Below are positions 8,673 through 17,771 of a stretch of 64,000 nt of DNA, in pieces. The notes under the pieces were generated by a model. That model worked only from the letters and a program-made list of their open reading frames with translations, was not told the DNA's origin and ran no database searches. Source of the DNA: Leishmania donovani (lineage: Eukaryota; Euglenozoa; Kinetoplastea; Trypanosomatida; Trypanosomatidae); NCBI RefSeq assembly GCF_000227135.1, contig NC_018263.1:2565439-2629438 (forward strand), read 5' to 3'. Both the position numbers and the translations under genes were made by a program. Positions within the stretch are counted from its first letter, which is position 1, and each line of letters begins with the position of its first letter.

Positions 8673-11600
8673 CGCTTACCGAGAGGGAGAGACGCGGGAG
8701 ATGAAGGGGGGGGGGGGAGGGTGACGAGGACTGGCGTGCACTCGCGCCAGTGGATTGCCTACCTTGCCTTTGTACGGAGAACAAGAGATGATCAGTCGCG
8801 CTGAGTCAGAGAAGAAAAAAGCGCGCGGGGGCGCACATGAACGACGAAGACAGAACACAAACGATGAACGGCGGGAAGCGGCAGCGGGAGCAAGTGGGAG
8901 GGAGCACGAAACCAATGTCGCCGCCCCCGCTCTATCACATCACACCGAGCTTCACCGACCAGCAGTCGCGCGTGTGTGCGGGAAGGGCCAAGGGAAGGGA
9001 TGTGTCACGGAAGGGCTCTCCATGGCGGTGCGGAGGCGGCATCGTGTCACAAAGGACGGTAAAGCGCGCATGTGTGCATCACATGTTGAAGGGATAGCGG
9101 AGGGGGCCAGGAGGCGAGCGAGAGAGGGAGAGAGGAAAGAGCGAGAGAGCGATGCATGCTGAATAGAGGGAGCAGATGAATGATCAAGGCGATCGCAACG
9201 AAGGCGTTGCCTTGCTGCGACACAACGCGGCAGCTGTGCAAGACCCATGCGCGGCAGGCCCAACTTTTTCTCTGGCCGAGAAAGAAGGGCCCTTCAAGCG
9301 ATAAGAGAGAGAGGCAAAGTAGATCTAACGGGCACCCTGGTAGCTGATGCGCACCGTTGCGGAATGCGTTCGAGTGGACGGCGCGCGTGCTCTCAGCTCA
9401 CACGTCGAGCGAGCGCACAAAGGCTGCTAGCTCAGCCTGATGTGGGTTTCACTAATGTAGGCATGGAGGAGGACGACGACATGGCATCACACATTCCGAC
9501 AACGGCACCAAAGAGCGCGAAGACACACACACACACAAGCAAACGCGTCGCCGGCGTGCGAGCAGGGCTCGGACAAGAAACACCCCGCCCCGCATCAGGC
9601 GCCTATACATCCCGCCGGCGTACCATCTGCTGCGGTAGCAAGTCGCCGTGCGCTCTCACGCGGCCATACAACGCGTCAGCGCCACCAGAGCAACACAGCA
9701 CAGAAAGAGTGCGATGCAGTACGATGCAGCGACACTCAAGAGATGGGGTTGGGCAAAGAAGGAGGGACGACAGGACTGTTTTGCGCGCTATCCTCGCCTG
9801 CTTACCTTTTTTTTTTTCATTTTTTTTTGTGGAAACGTCGTTTCGCCTTCGTTCACATCACACCGTACGGCTGCACTCAAATCGCCGCAGCATGTCTCTC
9901 CACGCGGGTCCCCCGCCCATTATAAGACACGAAGACGACAACAAAGCTCGTGAACAGCCACCACAAAAAGGCACGCCAGAGGCCCCCCGCGCACAACAGA
10001 GAAACAGACAAGCGCACGCTAACAGTGTAGAGAAGAGTTAGTGCCCAGGACACTGGAAGCAGCACAGATGCGCGCACGCACTTCGCAACTAAGGTATATT
10101 CACTCCCTCGAACGCGCACGCGCTCATTCGTACACCGCTTCACGGGTCTCCGCTCTCTCCGCATCTACTCCTCCATGGTCAGACTCGTGAAAGAAGCAGA
10201 GAGAAAGACAGAGGTGAGCTGACATCGTGAAGAGTGCACACTTGCAGGCACCAGACACGAGAGAGAAGACATACTGCCAATGCCATAGTCGCGCTTCACC
10301 GCGTCTTGTTGCACCCAACGGGGTGGGCGTCGGGGCGCCTCGCATTGCCACCCCGAAAAGCGTCGAAATTGCGTACCTACCGTCACTCTCGGCGGGATGT
10401 CCTTCTTTTGCAGGTTTCCGCTCTGCACAGCTGTTTGCCTTGCTCTCCTTCAGTGCAGGTATAAGAATGACCACGTCCTCACTCTCTCAAGTCCTTCTGA
10501 GCGCGTGCATGTGTGGTTGTGAGAGCTTCTCCGTACGCCCAGACGGAAGCGCTATGATGGCACACGCGCAAGACAATGGCTAGCTGTGCAGGAGGCTCTC
10601 GGCTCTAGGTCACTGCTGTTGTGTGGTCATGTAGGAAACAGCTTGGATGCCTGTGTGAGTGTGTTTGAGTGTGTACCTTGATTGAGCCCTGCTGTCCCCT
10701 CAAAAAAAAAACGGTGCTCGAGAAGCTCGAGGGAGAGGGAGAGGTCAAAGAAAGCGACGCAAGAGCGCGCCGCCGGCGATGGTGCTGGTGGCGAGAGGGA
10801 GGGCCGAGTGCGTGAAGGGGCGATCACCTTTTACGAAGAAACAGAAATCCCACGGTGCTAGAAAAGCAAGTCAGCACACGCCGCACAGCAAACGACAAAG
10901 GAGACAAAAAAAAAGCGGCCGAGCATGCGCGCGTGCTCGGTTGCTCACAGGGGCCACACACGCGGGCACACTCCCACCTATGCGCAAGGACCACTCTTCT
11001 CTTACGGCGCCATGGCTCACGGATGAAACGAGTGAGCGAGAGAGAGACGAACGCCTGAAGGGGGAGGGGAGGGGGGCCAAGGAATCAGAGGGGGAACACA
11101 ACACGCACACGCACAAAAATGAACATTCAAGATACAGAGGAAGGTGGGAGGCATCACGAGTTTTTCTTGTTGGTCTTTTCGGTGCAAGACGCGCAGGATG
11201 TGGTTTGATGTTTGTTCTGACGCCTGCGACTCTCGAAGAGATGGCGGTGTGTCGAACCCATGCCGGAAAGAGCAACCTTGGAGGACTCGCCATACACCCA
11301 CACCACAGCACTGGCAGGGACACAGACAGACACACAACCATGCCAATGACGGCCCCGCGTACCTACGCTGTGACGCGTCCTTCATTTCTCCTCGAGAGAG
11401 AGGGAATGAGGGGAGAGAGGTGCGCGCGATGCGGGCGCTCTCTTCTGTTCTTCGAAGATGTGCTGAACAGAGGCAAGGAGGTGGGGGTGATGGGGCAGGA
11501 ACACAAACATTTCGCTGTGTGTGTTTGGGCGTATCAGCTGAGAGAGGGGGAGGAGGGAGGAGGGAGGCAGCAAGGGAGACGGACGGGCTTGCTGTGCGGA

Positions 11601-11726
11601 GGCTCACACACACACACACACACCCGATCACGCGCGCAAACGAGGTCAAAGACACGCTCCGATTCTCTCGGAAGAGAGGAGGGGAGAGAGAGGAGGAGCG
11701 CGAAGAGGATACGGCGGGAGCAAACA

Positions 11727-11766
<40 letters not shown>

Positions 11767-12066
11767 ACGAACAAGATCGAAATGAAGGAACCAAAAAGTC
11801 ATAAGAGGAAGAGGCATGCAGAAAGATATGCTATCCACGGCGGCGGCGGCGGCAGGGGGGCGTGGGTGAGGAAGGCGAGCTGTGAGGACAACCGTGTGCC
11901 ACGGCACCACGGTGCGCCTCTCCAGTACACGCACCGGCACACGGGGTCCACTAGACAATCTCCTACCTCGTGTCTGCAGGGTGGGAGGGGGCTGGGGAGA
12001 TGCTGGGGCTGACGTTTGCGATGCTCATCACGTAAAGATGGCGGTAAGAGGCACGCCTGCGTATTG
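8673..12066. other. 3.4-kb spacer, mainly 3' UTR of the RGG protein gene
   Basis: This is the longest gene-free stretch. It holds a T-rich plus tract at 9805-9831, a CA repeat at about 11607-11622, an AT repeat at 11728-11766, and many purine tracts. The longest open frame (10779-11804, plus) is low-complexity and built on repeats. No retroposon hallmark is recognised. Long 3' UTRs carrying stability elements are usual in Leishmania. Confidence 0.6.
11728..11766. repeat. AT microsatellite
   Basis: Alternating A/T of about 39 bp with one C interruption. It lies about 300 nt downstream of the RGG gene stop on the transcribed strand. Confidence 0.9.
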
Positions 12067-13155
12067 CTAGTACGGACGTTGGTAAGACGTGTTGGGCCCG
12101 TAACCGCCGCGGTACGCGTGTGGTGGCGGGGCGTCGTAGTGGTGATGCTGTGGTGGGGGCGGTGCACCATAGTGATAGTGTGACGGTGGGGGCGCCCCTC
12201 CGCACTGATGCGATGGGGGCGGTGCTCCGTGATGGTGGTGCGGATTCAGTGAATTATAGGGGTTGTGTGTGGGGTAGAAATACGGTGGACCTCCCCGTCC
12301 ACGGCCTCGTCCCCGACCACGACCGCGACCACGACCACGGCCTCGTGACAGGGGTGTGAGGTCTGCGTATAGGTCGAACTCCTCGTCCGGGTCCGGGAGC
12401 GCTGAGAACAGGAAGGTCTCCTTCTTTTCCACCTTCGCCGGTGGCTGCTCGCTCGAAACATCATCGCGCTCACGAGAGAGAGCCGCCTCTTCAGCCAAAT
12501 CTGGTATGGAGGATGGGGCGGGCGCCGTGGAGGGTCGCAGGGACGGTGTGGGAGCCGCGCTGGGCTGGTTGGAGAGATTGCGAGACTCTGTCGGGTCGGT
12601 GCCCACAGTGGTGGTAGGCACCTCCTCCTTCTTGACTTTCGGCGACGAGTCGGCAGGTGGTGCGGCGGTGGTAGATTCGACATGGGTGGTGGCCGTTGAG
12701 GTCACCTCGGCGACCGTGTCGCGCTCTGCCTTCAGCTCATCCCTCTTCTTTGCCATACGAGCCTTGAAGGCGCTAAAGCTGAGTGTTGTTGCATTAGGGG
12801 CGGTGGAGCTCGTGCCGCTGCCGCTGGCCATCCCCTGGGTAGCGGTGCCGCTTTCGTGAGACGAGGCGGCGCTAGCAGTCGCCTGCTCAGCGGTCACACT
12901 GCTAGCCTCCAGGGCCCGGGCGACGGCCTCTAGCACCTCGGGCTTTACGTCCGCACGACTGCTCAGCAGGCTTTGCAGGGCCGTCAAAGCAGCTGTTGCG
13001 ACGGTCGCCGGTGTGGCTGGGAGGGTGACAACAGCGTCCGACGCCTCCCGCGTGAGCACCTTCATGTCCTCGACATCGATGTGGCTGTTTTCTTCATATG
13101 GCTGCAGCACCAGCTTCACGTACTCGCGCACCTCGCGCTTGTTCGACAAGGACAT
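12067..13155 (-). CDS. RGG/RG-rich protein with SRI-like N-terminal domain
   Basis: A 362-aa protein with three parts. Residues 1-45 contain K-R-E-V-R-E-Y-V-K-L-V-L-Q-P-Y, then a short loop and H-I-D-V-E-D-M-K-V-L-T-R-E-A. This fits the pattern of SRI domains (Set2-Rpb1 interacting), which bind the phosphorylated Pol II CTD: a helix ending L-x-P-Y, then I-x-x-x-E-D-F/M-K-x-L-x-R. The middle (about 80-270) is Ala/Ser/Thr/Pro-rich, with a basic helix around A-F-K-A-R-M-A-K-K-R. The C-terminus has nine tandem RG repeats (about residues 272-290), then His/Pro/Tyr-rich G-A-P-P-P repeats. RG repeats usually bind RNA and are arginine-methylated. A nuclear or RNP role is inferred. The SRI match is by eye and may fail a profile test. 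Confidence 0.85.
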   Translation of the reverse strand: MSLSNKREVREYVKLVLQPYEENSHIDVEDMKVLTREASDAVVTLPATPATVATAALTALQSLLSSRADVKPEVLEAVARALEASSVTAEQATASAASSHESGTATQGMASGSGTSSTAPNATTLSFSAFKARMAKKRDELKAERDTVAEVTSTATTHVESTTAAPPADSSPKVKKEEVPTTTVGTDPTESRNLSNQPSAAPTPSLRPSTAPAPSSIPDLAEEAALSRERDDVSSEQPPAKVEKKETFLFSALPDPDEEFDLYADLTPLSRGRGRGRGRGRGRGRGRGGPPYFYPTHNPYNSLNPHHHHGAPPPSHQCGGAPPPSHYHYGAPPPPQHHHYDAPPPHAYRGGYGPNTSYQRPY

Positions 13156-13168
13156 TGGAGAAGCGGAG

Positions 13169-13200
13169 CTAGGGAGGAAAGGGTGAGGGCCGGGGGACGG
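13169..13200 (-). promoter_or_regulatory. trans-splice acceptor of the RGG protein gene
   Basis: The minus strand carries an almost pure C/T tract (plus 13171-13215, purine on plus) ending in C-T-C-C-C-T-A-G, with the AG at plus 13170-13169. The ATG follows after only about 13 nt, implying a very short leader after the spliced-leader sequence. Confidence 0.6.
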
Positions 13201-13215
13201 GGACGGGGGGAGGGG

Positions 13216-13984
13216 GTTCTACGCGGGCGTGTTGCGCAGGAACCAACTGTTTTACACCTACTTGGTGCAGCGGCGCACCACTAGTTCAATGCTGGATGCA
13301 CAGATGGTCCTGTCCGTCAGAGAAGGCGCCTGGCACAGCACAGAGGCGAATCGTGTAACCCAAAGCCACACGCACAGAGAGATCGGGATGGGTGGAGGTT
13401 GAGTGAACTAAGAAAAGAAAGGAGGCAGATAGTGTGCAGTTAGGGAACTGCCGTATGGGCAGAAAAAACCTCGAGAGCGAAATGGGACAGGCAGAGCAGC
13501 TATGATGGACCTACGCATGGTAATGGCGAAAGGTGACTTTGAGCGCAGCACGGCGAGGCCAGAGGGAAGATGCGGTGCTCGTCAGTGTCGTTGGCCATTT
13601 TCGAGAACAGAGCGATGATAGATGCGCTTCGAATCGTGGACGTGATCGGTACACATGCTTTTCTACCTCTTCTGTCTTCCCAGGTTTCGCGGCTGCAGAA
13701 GCACAGGTGAGGAAGGGAGTAAAGGGGCGGGAACAGCGGGGGGCCTGAGGGGCAGCGTCGAAGCACATCACTACAAGTTCTGGCTTTGGTATGCGCCTTG
13801 CTTTCGAAAAAAAAAAAACGAAAATTTTTTGTCTGTACTCTTGGAAAGAAACGTCATCGTTCCACAAAAGGGAGCAATACAGTAAGACATGAAGGGGGGG
13901 CATAACTAGCCACGCGCGCATCGTCGCAGAGATGCGGATGAGCGCTCAGGGAGTTCAGCGCAGCGCTTCGTAACGGTAGCAGCG
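13216..13984. other. spacer upstream of the RGG gene
   Basis: No gene is supported. It holds an A run at 13808-13819 and the 3' UTR of the two-TM protein gene on the right. Confidence 0.5.
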
Positions 13985-14566
13985 TTACGCAAACCGGTCC
14001 GCCACCTGCCACATCTTGATGCGGTACTCTGCTACTGGGTTGGTCACAAAGTTTTTCTCGTACAGTGCCTCACGAACACGCTGCTGGTCGCGCTGATGAC
14101 GGAGCTCATCGTGCGAGTACAGCTGGTTGCGCTGGAAGTCGCGCTGGAAGTACCGCTCGCGGGCAACAAACTTGGTGAAATTATTCCACACCAGCATTGC
14201 AGCAAAGCACGTCCAGAAGGACCAGCGGACGGACGTGCCGGTTTTGTTCAGGAGGCGGGTGTAGAGGAAGTTCACGAAGGTGGCACCAAAGAGGCTCGTA
14301 ACGAGCACCGGGGTGCAGCGGGCGTTCGTGTTCATGATGGTGCGCAGGTTCCAGTGCGACTCGCCATCCTCCGGCTTAAACACACGCTCGACCAAGCCGG
14401 CGTTCGGCACCTCGTTGTTCTCCAAGAAGAAGTCGAATTGGCGGAAGTTGGGCTCGAAGCAGTTGTCTACCATGACCGTCGGCACCGACCCGTGCCAGTT
14501 GAACGATGTGGGGCCATTGCCCTTGCCAATCATGAAGTGACCCTGAGCTCCGCTGCCGCCTGACAT
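13985..14566 (-). CDS. hypothetical two-TM protein, probably mitochondrial
   Basis: A 193-aa protein I do not recognise. It has two likely membrane helices in the middle (T-P-V-L-V-T-S-L-F-G-A-T-F and W-T-C-F-A-A-M-L-V-W). A charged Arg/Gln/Asp-rich helical C-terminus follows (R-Y-F-Q-R-D-F-Q-R-N-Q to Q-R-V-R-E-A-L-Y). The layout resembles small inner-membrane respiratory-complex subunits, but this is only inference. The frame is open to an earlier ATG at 14665. I chose the ATG at 14566 because a pyrimidine tract and AG (plus 14596-14595) lie between the two, so the upstream Met would be removed by trans-splicing. Confidence 0.75.
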   Translation of the reverse strand: MSGGSGAQGHFMIGKGNGPTSFNWHGSVPTVMVDNCFEPNFRQFDFFLENNEVPNAGLVERVFKPEDGESHWNLRTIMNTNARCTPVLVTSLFGATFVNFLYTRLLNKTGTSVRWSFWTCFAAMLVWNNFTKFVARERYFQRDFQRNQLYSHDELRHQRDQQRVREALYEKNFVTNPVAEYRIKMWQVADRFA

Positions 14567-14594
14567 TGTGCCGAGAGGGTCAACGGGGCGCGCG

Positions 14595-14640
14595 CTAAAG
14601 AGATCGAAAGGAAAAACGACTAGGGGATGGAGGGACGAGG
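14595..14640 (-). promoter_or_regulatory. trans-splice acceptor deciding the start of the two-TM protein
   Basis: A minus-strand pyrimidine-rich tract, with T-C-G-T-T-T-T-T-C-C-T-T-T-C and then C-T-C-T-T-T-A-G, has its AG at plus 14596-14595. It lies 28 nt before the ATG at 14566 and downstream of the alternative ATG at 14665. Confidence 0.6.
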
Positions 14641-14666
14641 TATGCGCAGTACGAAACGCGGGCACA

Positions 14667-15824
14667 CACTGAGTCTACTGGAGATGGGCAGGTCCTATGT
14701 ACGCCAAAAAAAAAACAATTGTTCGTATATATATATGTAGGTGTGTGTGTGTTATACAAATATATGCATATATCTTTTACCGTGCACACAGTACAATGGA
14801 AGCAGAGAAAGAGAGACAACGCAAAAGAAAGGAAAACAGGGGAGGAAGGAGAGAGTTGTTGACGCTGACGCACTGCTCTACGATCACGCTAGATAGGGCA
14901 GCAACGGCTCAAACGAAACGCGCGTTTCCCCTTGCTACTAGTTTTTATAGCTCGTGTGCGCTGAGAAAAAACAGCCGATTGGAGCATTCGCAAAAAGGAG
15001 GGAAGAAAGAAGAAGCGATACCTAGTAGGATGTGCGATGACGTGTCTATCGGCACAACTGTCCTATAAAAGCAGTTGCTACACCTGTACACGTGAGTGTG
15101 TGGGGTATATATATATATATATCTGTAGGAAATAAAGAAGGACAAACTATCAGCTTTTTAGTCGCGAAGACAGGCGGAGAGGACGGAATGGACGAGATGG
15201 AGGAAAACGTAGCGATCAGGTCACTCAGGGACACGGAACAGCGCATGAGCGAACAACAAAAATGGAGAGAAAGGAGGTCATAAGAGCAGCGCATCTGTCG
15301 GTCAGGCAGGTCCGCCACGCCCCTCCATGGCAGCACACACTTCAGTTCAGATAGGTTGGGGAAGAGATGGGGGCTCTGCCTCGGTACCCCTCAGAAGAAA
15401 GCGCGGCAGTGCACTGCGCGCCTGCACAGCGAGGCCTGCCTCTCTTTTCCGTGTGTGCGGTCGGCGCACCTGCTCTTGGTCGACTACGCGTGAGTTTGTG
15501 CATTCAGTTGTGCTGTCTCTTCTCTTGTTCACCTCGCAGGGGGGGGGGGTGCTGGTGTTTGAGTGTACATGGGAAAGTTAGAAGGAAGGAGAAGTAGCGC
15601 AAGAGAAGCCGAGAAGGCGACACGGCAAAAGGAAAACACACGCGCGCAAAGCCCCGTGCGAGTGCACAGGCGTACAAGCAAGTCTACATCATCGTAGAAT
15701 AAAAAGAGCAGACGAACAGCAACCAGCAGCACCGCGCACCGCATACGCTGCAGACAAGCGCAGCAGTCCACACAGACAGACACCCTACGCCATGTGCACT
15801 GCCTATTCCACGAAATGCCCCTCC
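14667..15824. other. spacer: 3' UTR of DRC1
   Basis: No gene is supported. TA-rich microsatellite tracts lie at about 14727-14740 and 15104-15122, and a G run at 15540-15549. Confidence 0.6.
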
Positions 15825-17771
15825 TCAGGATTCCGGTGAGGAATAGGACATGCCCTGCGTGACAAGACGGGGTGGGGCGTAGAGCTCATAGTTGATGGCG
15901 CTGTTCATGTACTGACGAATCAGGTCTTTGAGCTCCTTGTTGTGGGCTCGTATCGTGTCGGTGTCGCTGATGAGCTGCTTTCGCTGCTGCAGCTGCGCGA
16001 GGTACTGACTAAGGCCGTCCTCCAGTGCCTCCCAGACCTGCAGGTGGTCCTTCGGCACCGTCTCGGCCATGTTGCGCCAGTAGTCCCTCTCTGCCGCACG
16101 CCGCTTTTCGGCAGTCCGCGTCTCGTTGGCGTTTTTGTTCTTCGCTGTTTCAGCTCTCGTCGCCATCGCCTTCTCCTCCGCCGCAGCGCGGTGGCTAAGG
16201 TAGGCCTGCAGCGCCTTGAGTGCTTCCTGCGGGTTGATGAGAGCGACCGTCTCATCCTCGTTTTCCACTAGAAAATACTCCAACATGTCCTCCACGTCGC
16301 TTGTGCGGTTGAGCCCCAACGTTGTCAGAATGCCCTCCACATCTGCCTGCTCTGCCGTCGTGCCTTGGACAGACCGGATTGCCTCCCGCACGTTGCTGTC
16401 GACTAGGAATGACGCCTGCGACTTGAGGATGCTGAACAGCATCTGCGCCGCCTCCGACATCTCCACCTCCCGCGACTCTTCAGGGCGCTCGTCCAGCTCG
16501 TCCTTCTGCGCCTCCACCCCCATCTCCTCGCGAGGCCAGTAATGCAGCGCCGGCGGCTGCCACGGCATCTGCAGGAGCTCCTCATACACGACACGATCCG
16601 CCTGTAAGCACTCCTGCGCAAGCGCTTGGCACTTGTCGTGGTGGAGCTTCCACAGCTGCAGATACTTCGTTTTATCCTTTTTCTCGAACGTCGCAAACTT
16701 GCCTTGGGTGTCGGTGTACTGCTGATTCAACCGGTGCAGCTGCTTTGTCAAATCGTTGTTCGTGCGCTGAAACCGCTTCTCCGCGTCCTGGTAGCGCGCG
16801 AGCAGCGTCGCGAGCGTGTCCTGCAGTCGCGCGATCTTCTTCTTGTACTGCGCTTGTGCGATGCGGTTCTCTTTCACGCGCTCCCGCAGCACCTGCAAGT
16901 TGTACGTGAGGCGCTCGCCGTTGAGAAGGTAGTCGGCCTTTGACTTCTCTAGCTCCTCGCGCAACGCGTGCACGTCTGACTGGTGTTTGCGCTTCACATC
17001 GTTGAAATCCTCGTAGCCTGACTCGTATCGATCGTCGAGGTTCTGCTGCGCCTCTGCCAGCTTCTGCTCGCGCTGCTTGCGGTACTCCATCTCCTTCGTG
17101 CGCCGCGTCTTGACGAGCTCCTTTACTTCCTCGGCACACCGATCTAAGTATGCCCTGCGCTCTGCCTCGTATGTCTTCTCCACGTCCTGCAGCTTCGCTG
17201 TGTACTGCTGCAGGTAGTCATCCGTGCTAGCGCGCATTGTGTCGACGAGTCGGCTGACCTCCTCTTTGTTCCTCTGGAGCAGACCAACATACTCCTCCTC
17301 CCGCTGGTGCAGCTGCTCACGCAGCTCCAAGATGAGCTTCTCCTTCACGTTAATGAGCGCTTCGCATTCCTTGCGCTGCTCCTCGAGGGCTGCGTGGAGT
17401 TCGTGAGGGACGCCAAGGCGGTAGAGCGCCTCGAAATGTAAGTTCAGCGCGCCGTGTTGCGCGTCGGCGCCGCTGCTTTCTTGGAGCTGTCCCAGTTGCT
17501 GCTGCACATCCTGTGCATGCTGACGACGCTGAGACTCCGCCACCTCGGCGGCAACACGGATGTTGGTGGCGGCGGAGACGTTTGCGTGGCGCAAAGCCCA
17601 CATTTCATAGCGAGTATCCAACGCTTTCTTCTCGGCTTCCGAGCGCGAGACCGCGCCGTTGGGCAGTCCAGCGTCGGACTCATTTTGCCCGTCGCGCGCG
17701 TGCAGTTTGGTTTGAATGCGTGCCCGCTGCGCAGCAATGCGCTCCTCCTGCTGCGGTGTTGCATCGGCCAT
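15825..17771 (-). CDS. DRC1: dynein regulatory complex subunit 1 (nexin-DRC, NYD-SP28 family)
   Basis: A 648-aa, almost entirely coiled-coil protein. Segments shared with DRC1 (CCDC164) include L-T-Y-N-L-Q-V-L-R-E-R, the K-K-K-I-A-R-L-Q-D-T-L helix, Y-L-Q-L-W-K-L-H, and L-Q-M-P-W-Q-P-P before the C-terminal module (about 480-648). DRC1 anchors the nexin link between axonemal doublets and controls dynein activity and flagellar waveform. Length is near the human protein (740 aa) and well above DRC2 (about 480 aa), which favours DRC1. The frame is open to 18050, but the leading 93 residues are Pro/Ser-rich and unlike the family. The ATG at 17771 (M-A-D-A-T-P-Q-Q-E-E) begins the charged helix, so I use it. 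Confidence 0.9.
   Translation of the reverse strand: MADATPQQEERIAAQRARIQTKLHARDGQNESDAGLPNGAVSRSEAEKKALDTRYEMWALRHANVSAATNIRVAAEVAESQRRQHAQDVQQQLGQLQESSGADAQHGALNLHFEALYRLGVPHELHAALEEQRKECEALINVKEKLILELREQLHQREEEYVGLLQRNKEEVSRLVDTMRASTDDYLQQYTAKLQDVEKTYEAERRAYLDRCAEEVKELVKTRRTKEMEYRKQREQKLAEAQQNLDDRYESGYEDFNDVKRKHQSDVHALREELEKSKADYLLNGERLTYNLQVLRERVKENRIAQAQYKKKIARLQDTLATLLARYQDAEKRFQRTNNDLTKQLHRLNQQYTDTQGKFATFEKKDKTKYLQLWKLHHDKCQALAQECLQADRVVYEELLQMPWQPPALHYWPREEMGVEAQKDELDERPEESREVEMSEAAQMLFSILKSQASFLVDSNVREAIRSVQGTTAEQADVEGILTTLGLNRTSDVEDMLEYFLVENEDETVALINPQEALKALQAYLSHRAAAEEKAMATRAETAKNKNANETRTAEKRRAAERDYWRNMAETVPKDHLQVWEALEDGLSQYLAQLQQRKQLISDTDTIRAHNKELKDLIRQYMNSAINYELYAPPRLVTQGMSYSSPES

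Noticed and set aside
9247..10041. A 264-codon plus-strand frame
   Set aside because: Spacer composition, A/T runs translated as Phe/Lys stretches, no domain, wrong strand for the unit.
10779..11804. A 341-codon open frame on the plus strand
   Set aside because: Low-complexity Arg/Glu/Thr-His composition, runs through CA and AT repeats, opposite to all genes, no recognisable domain.
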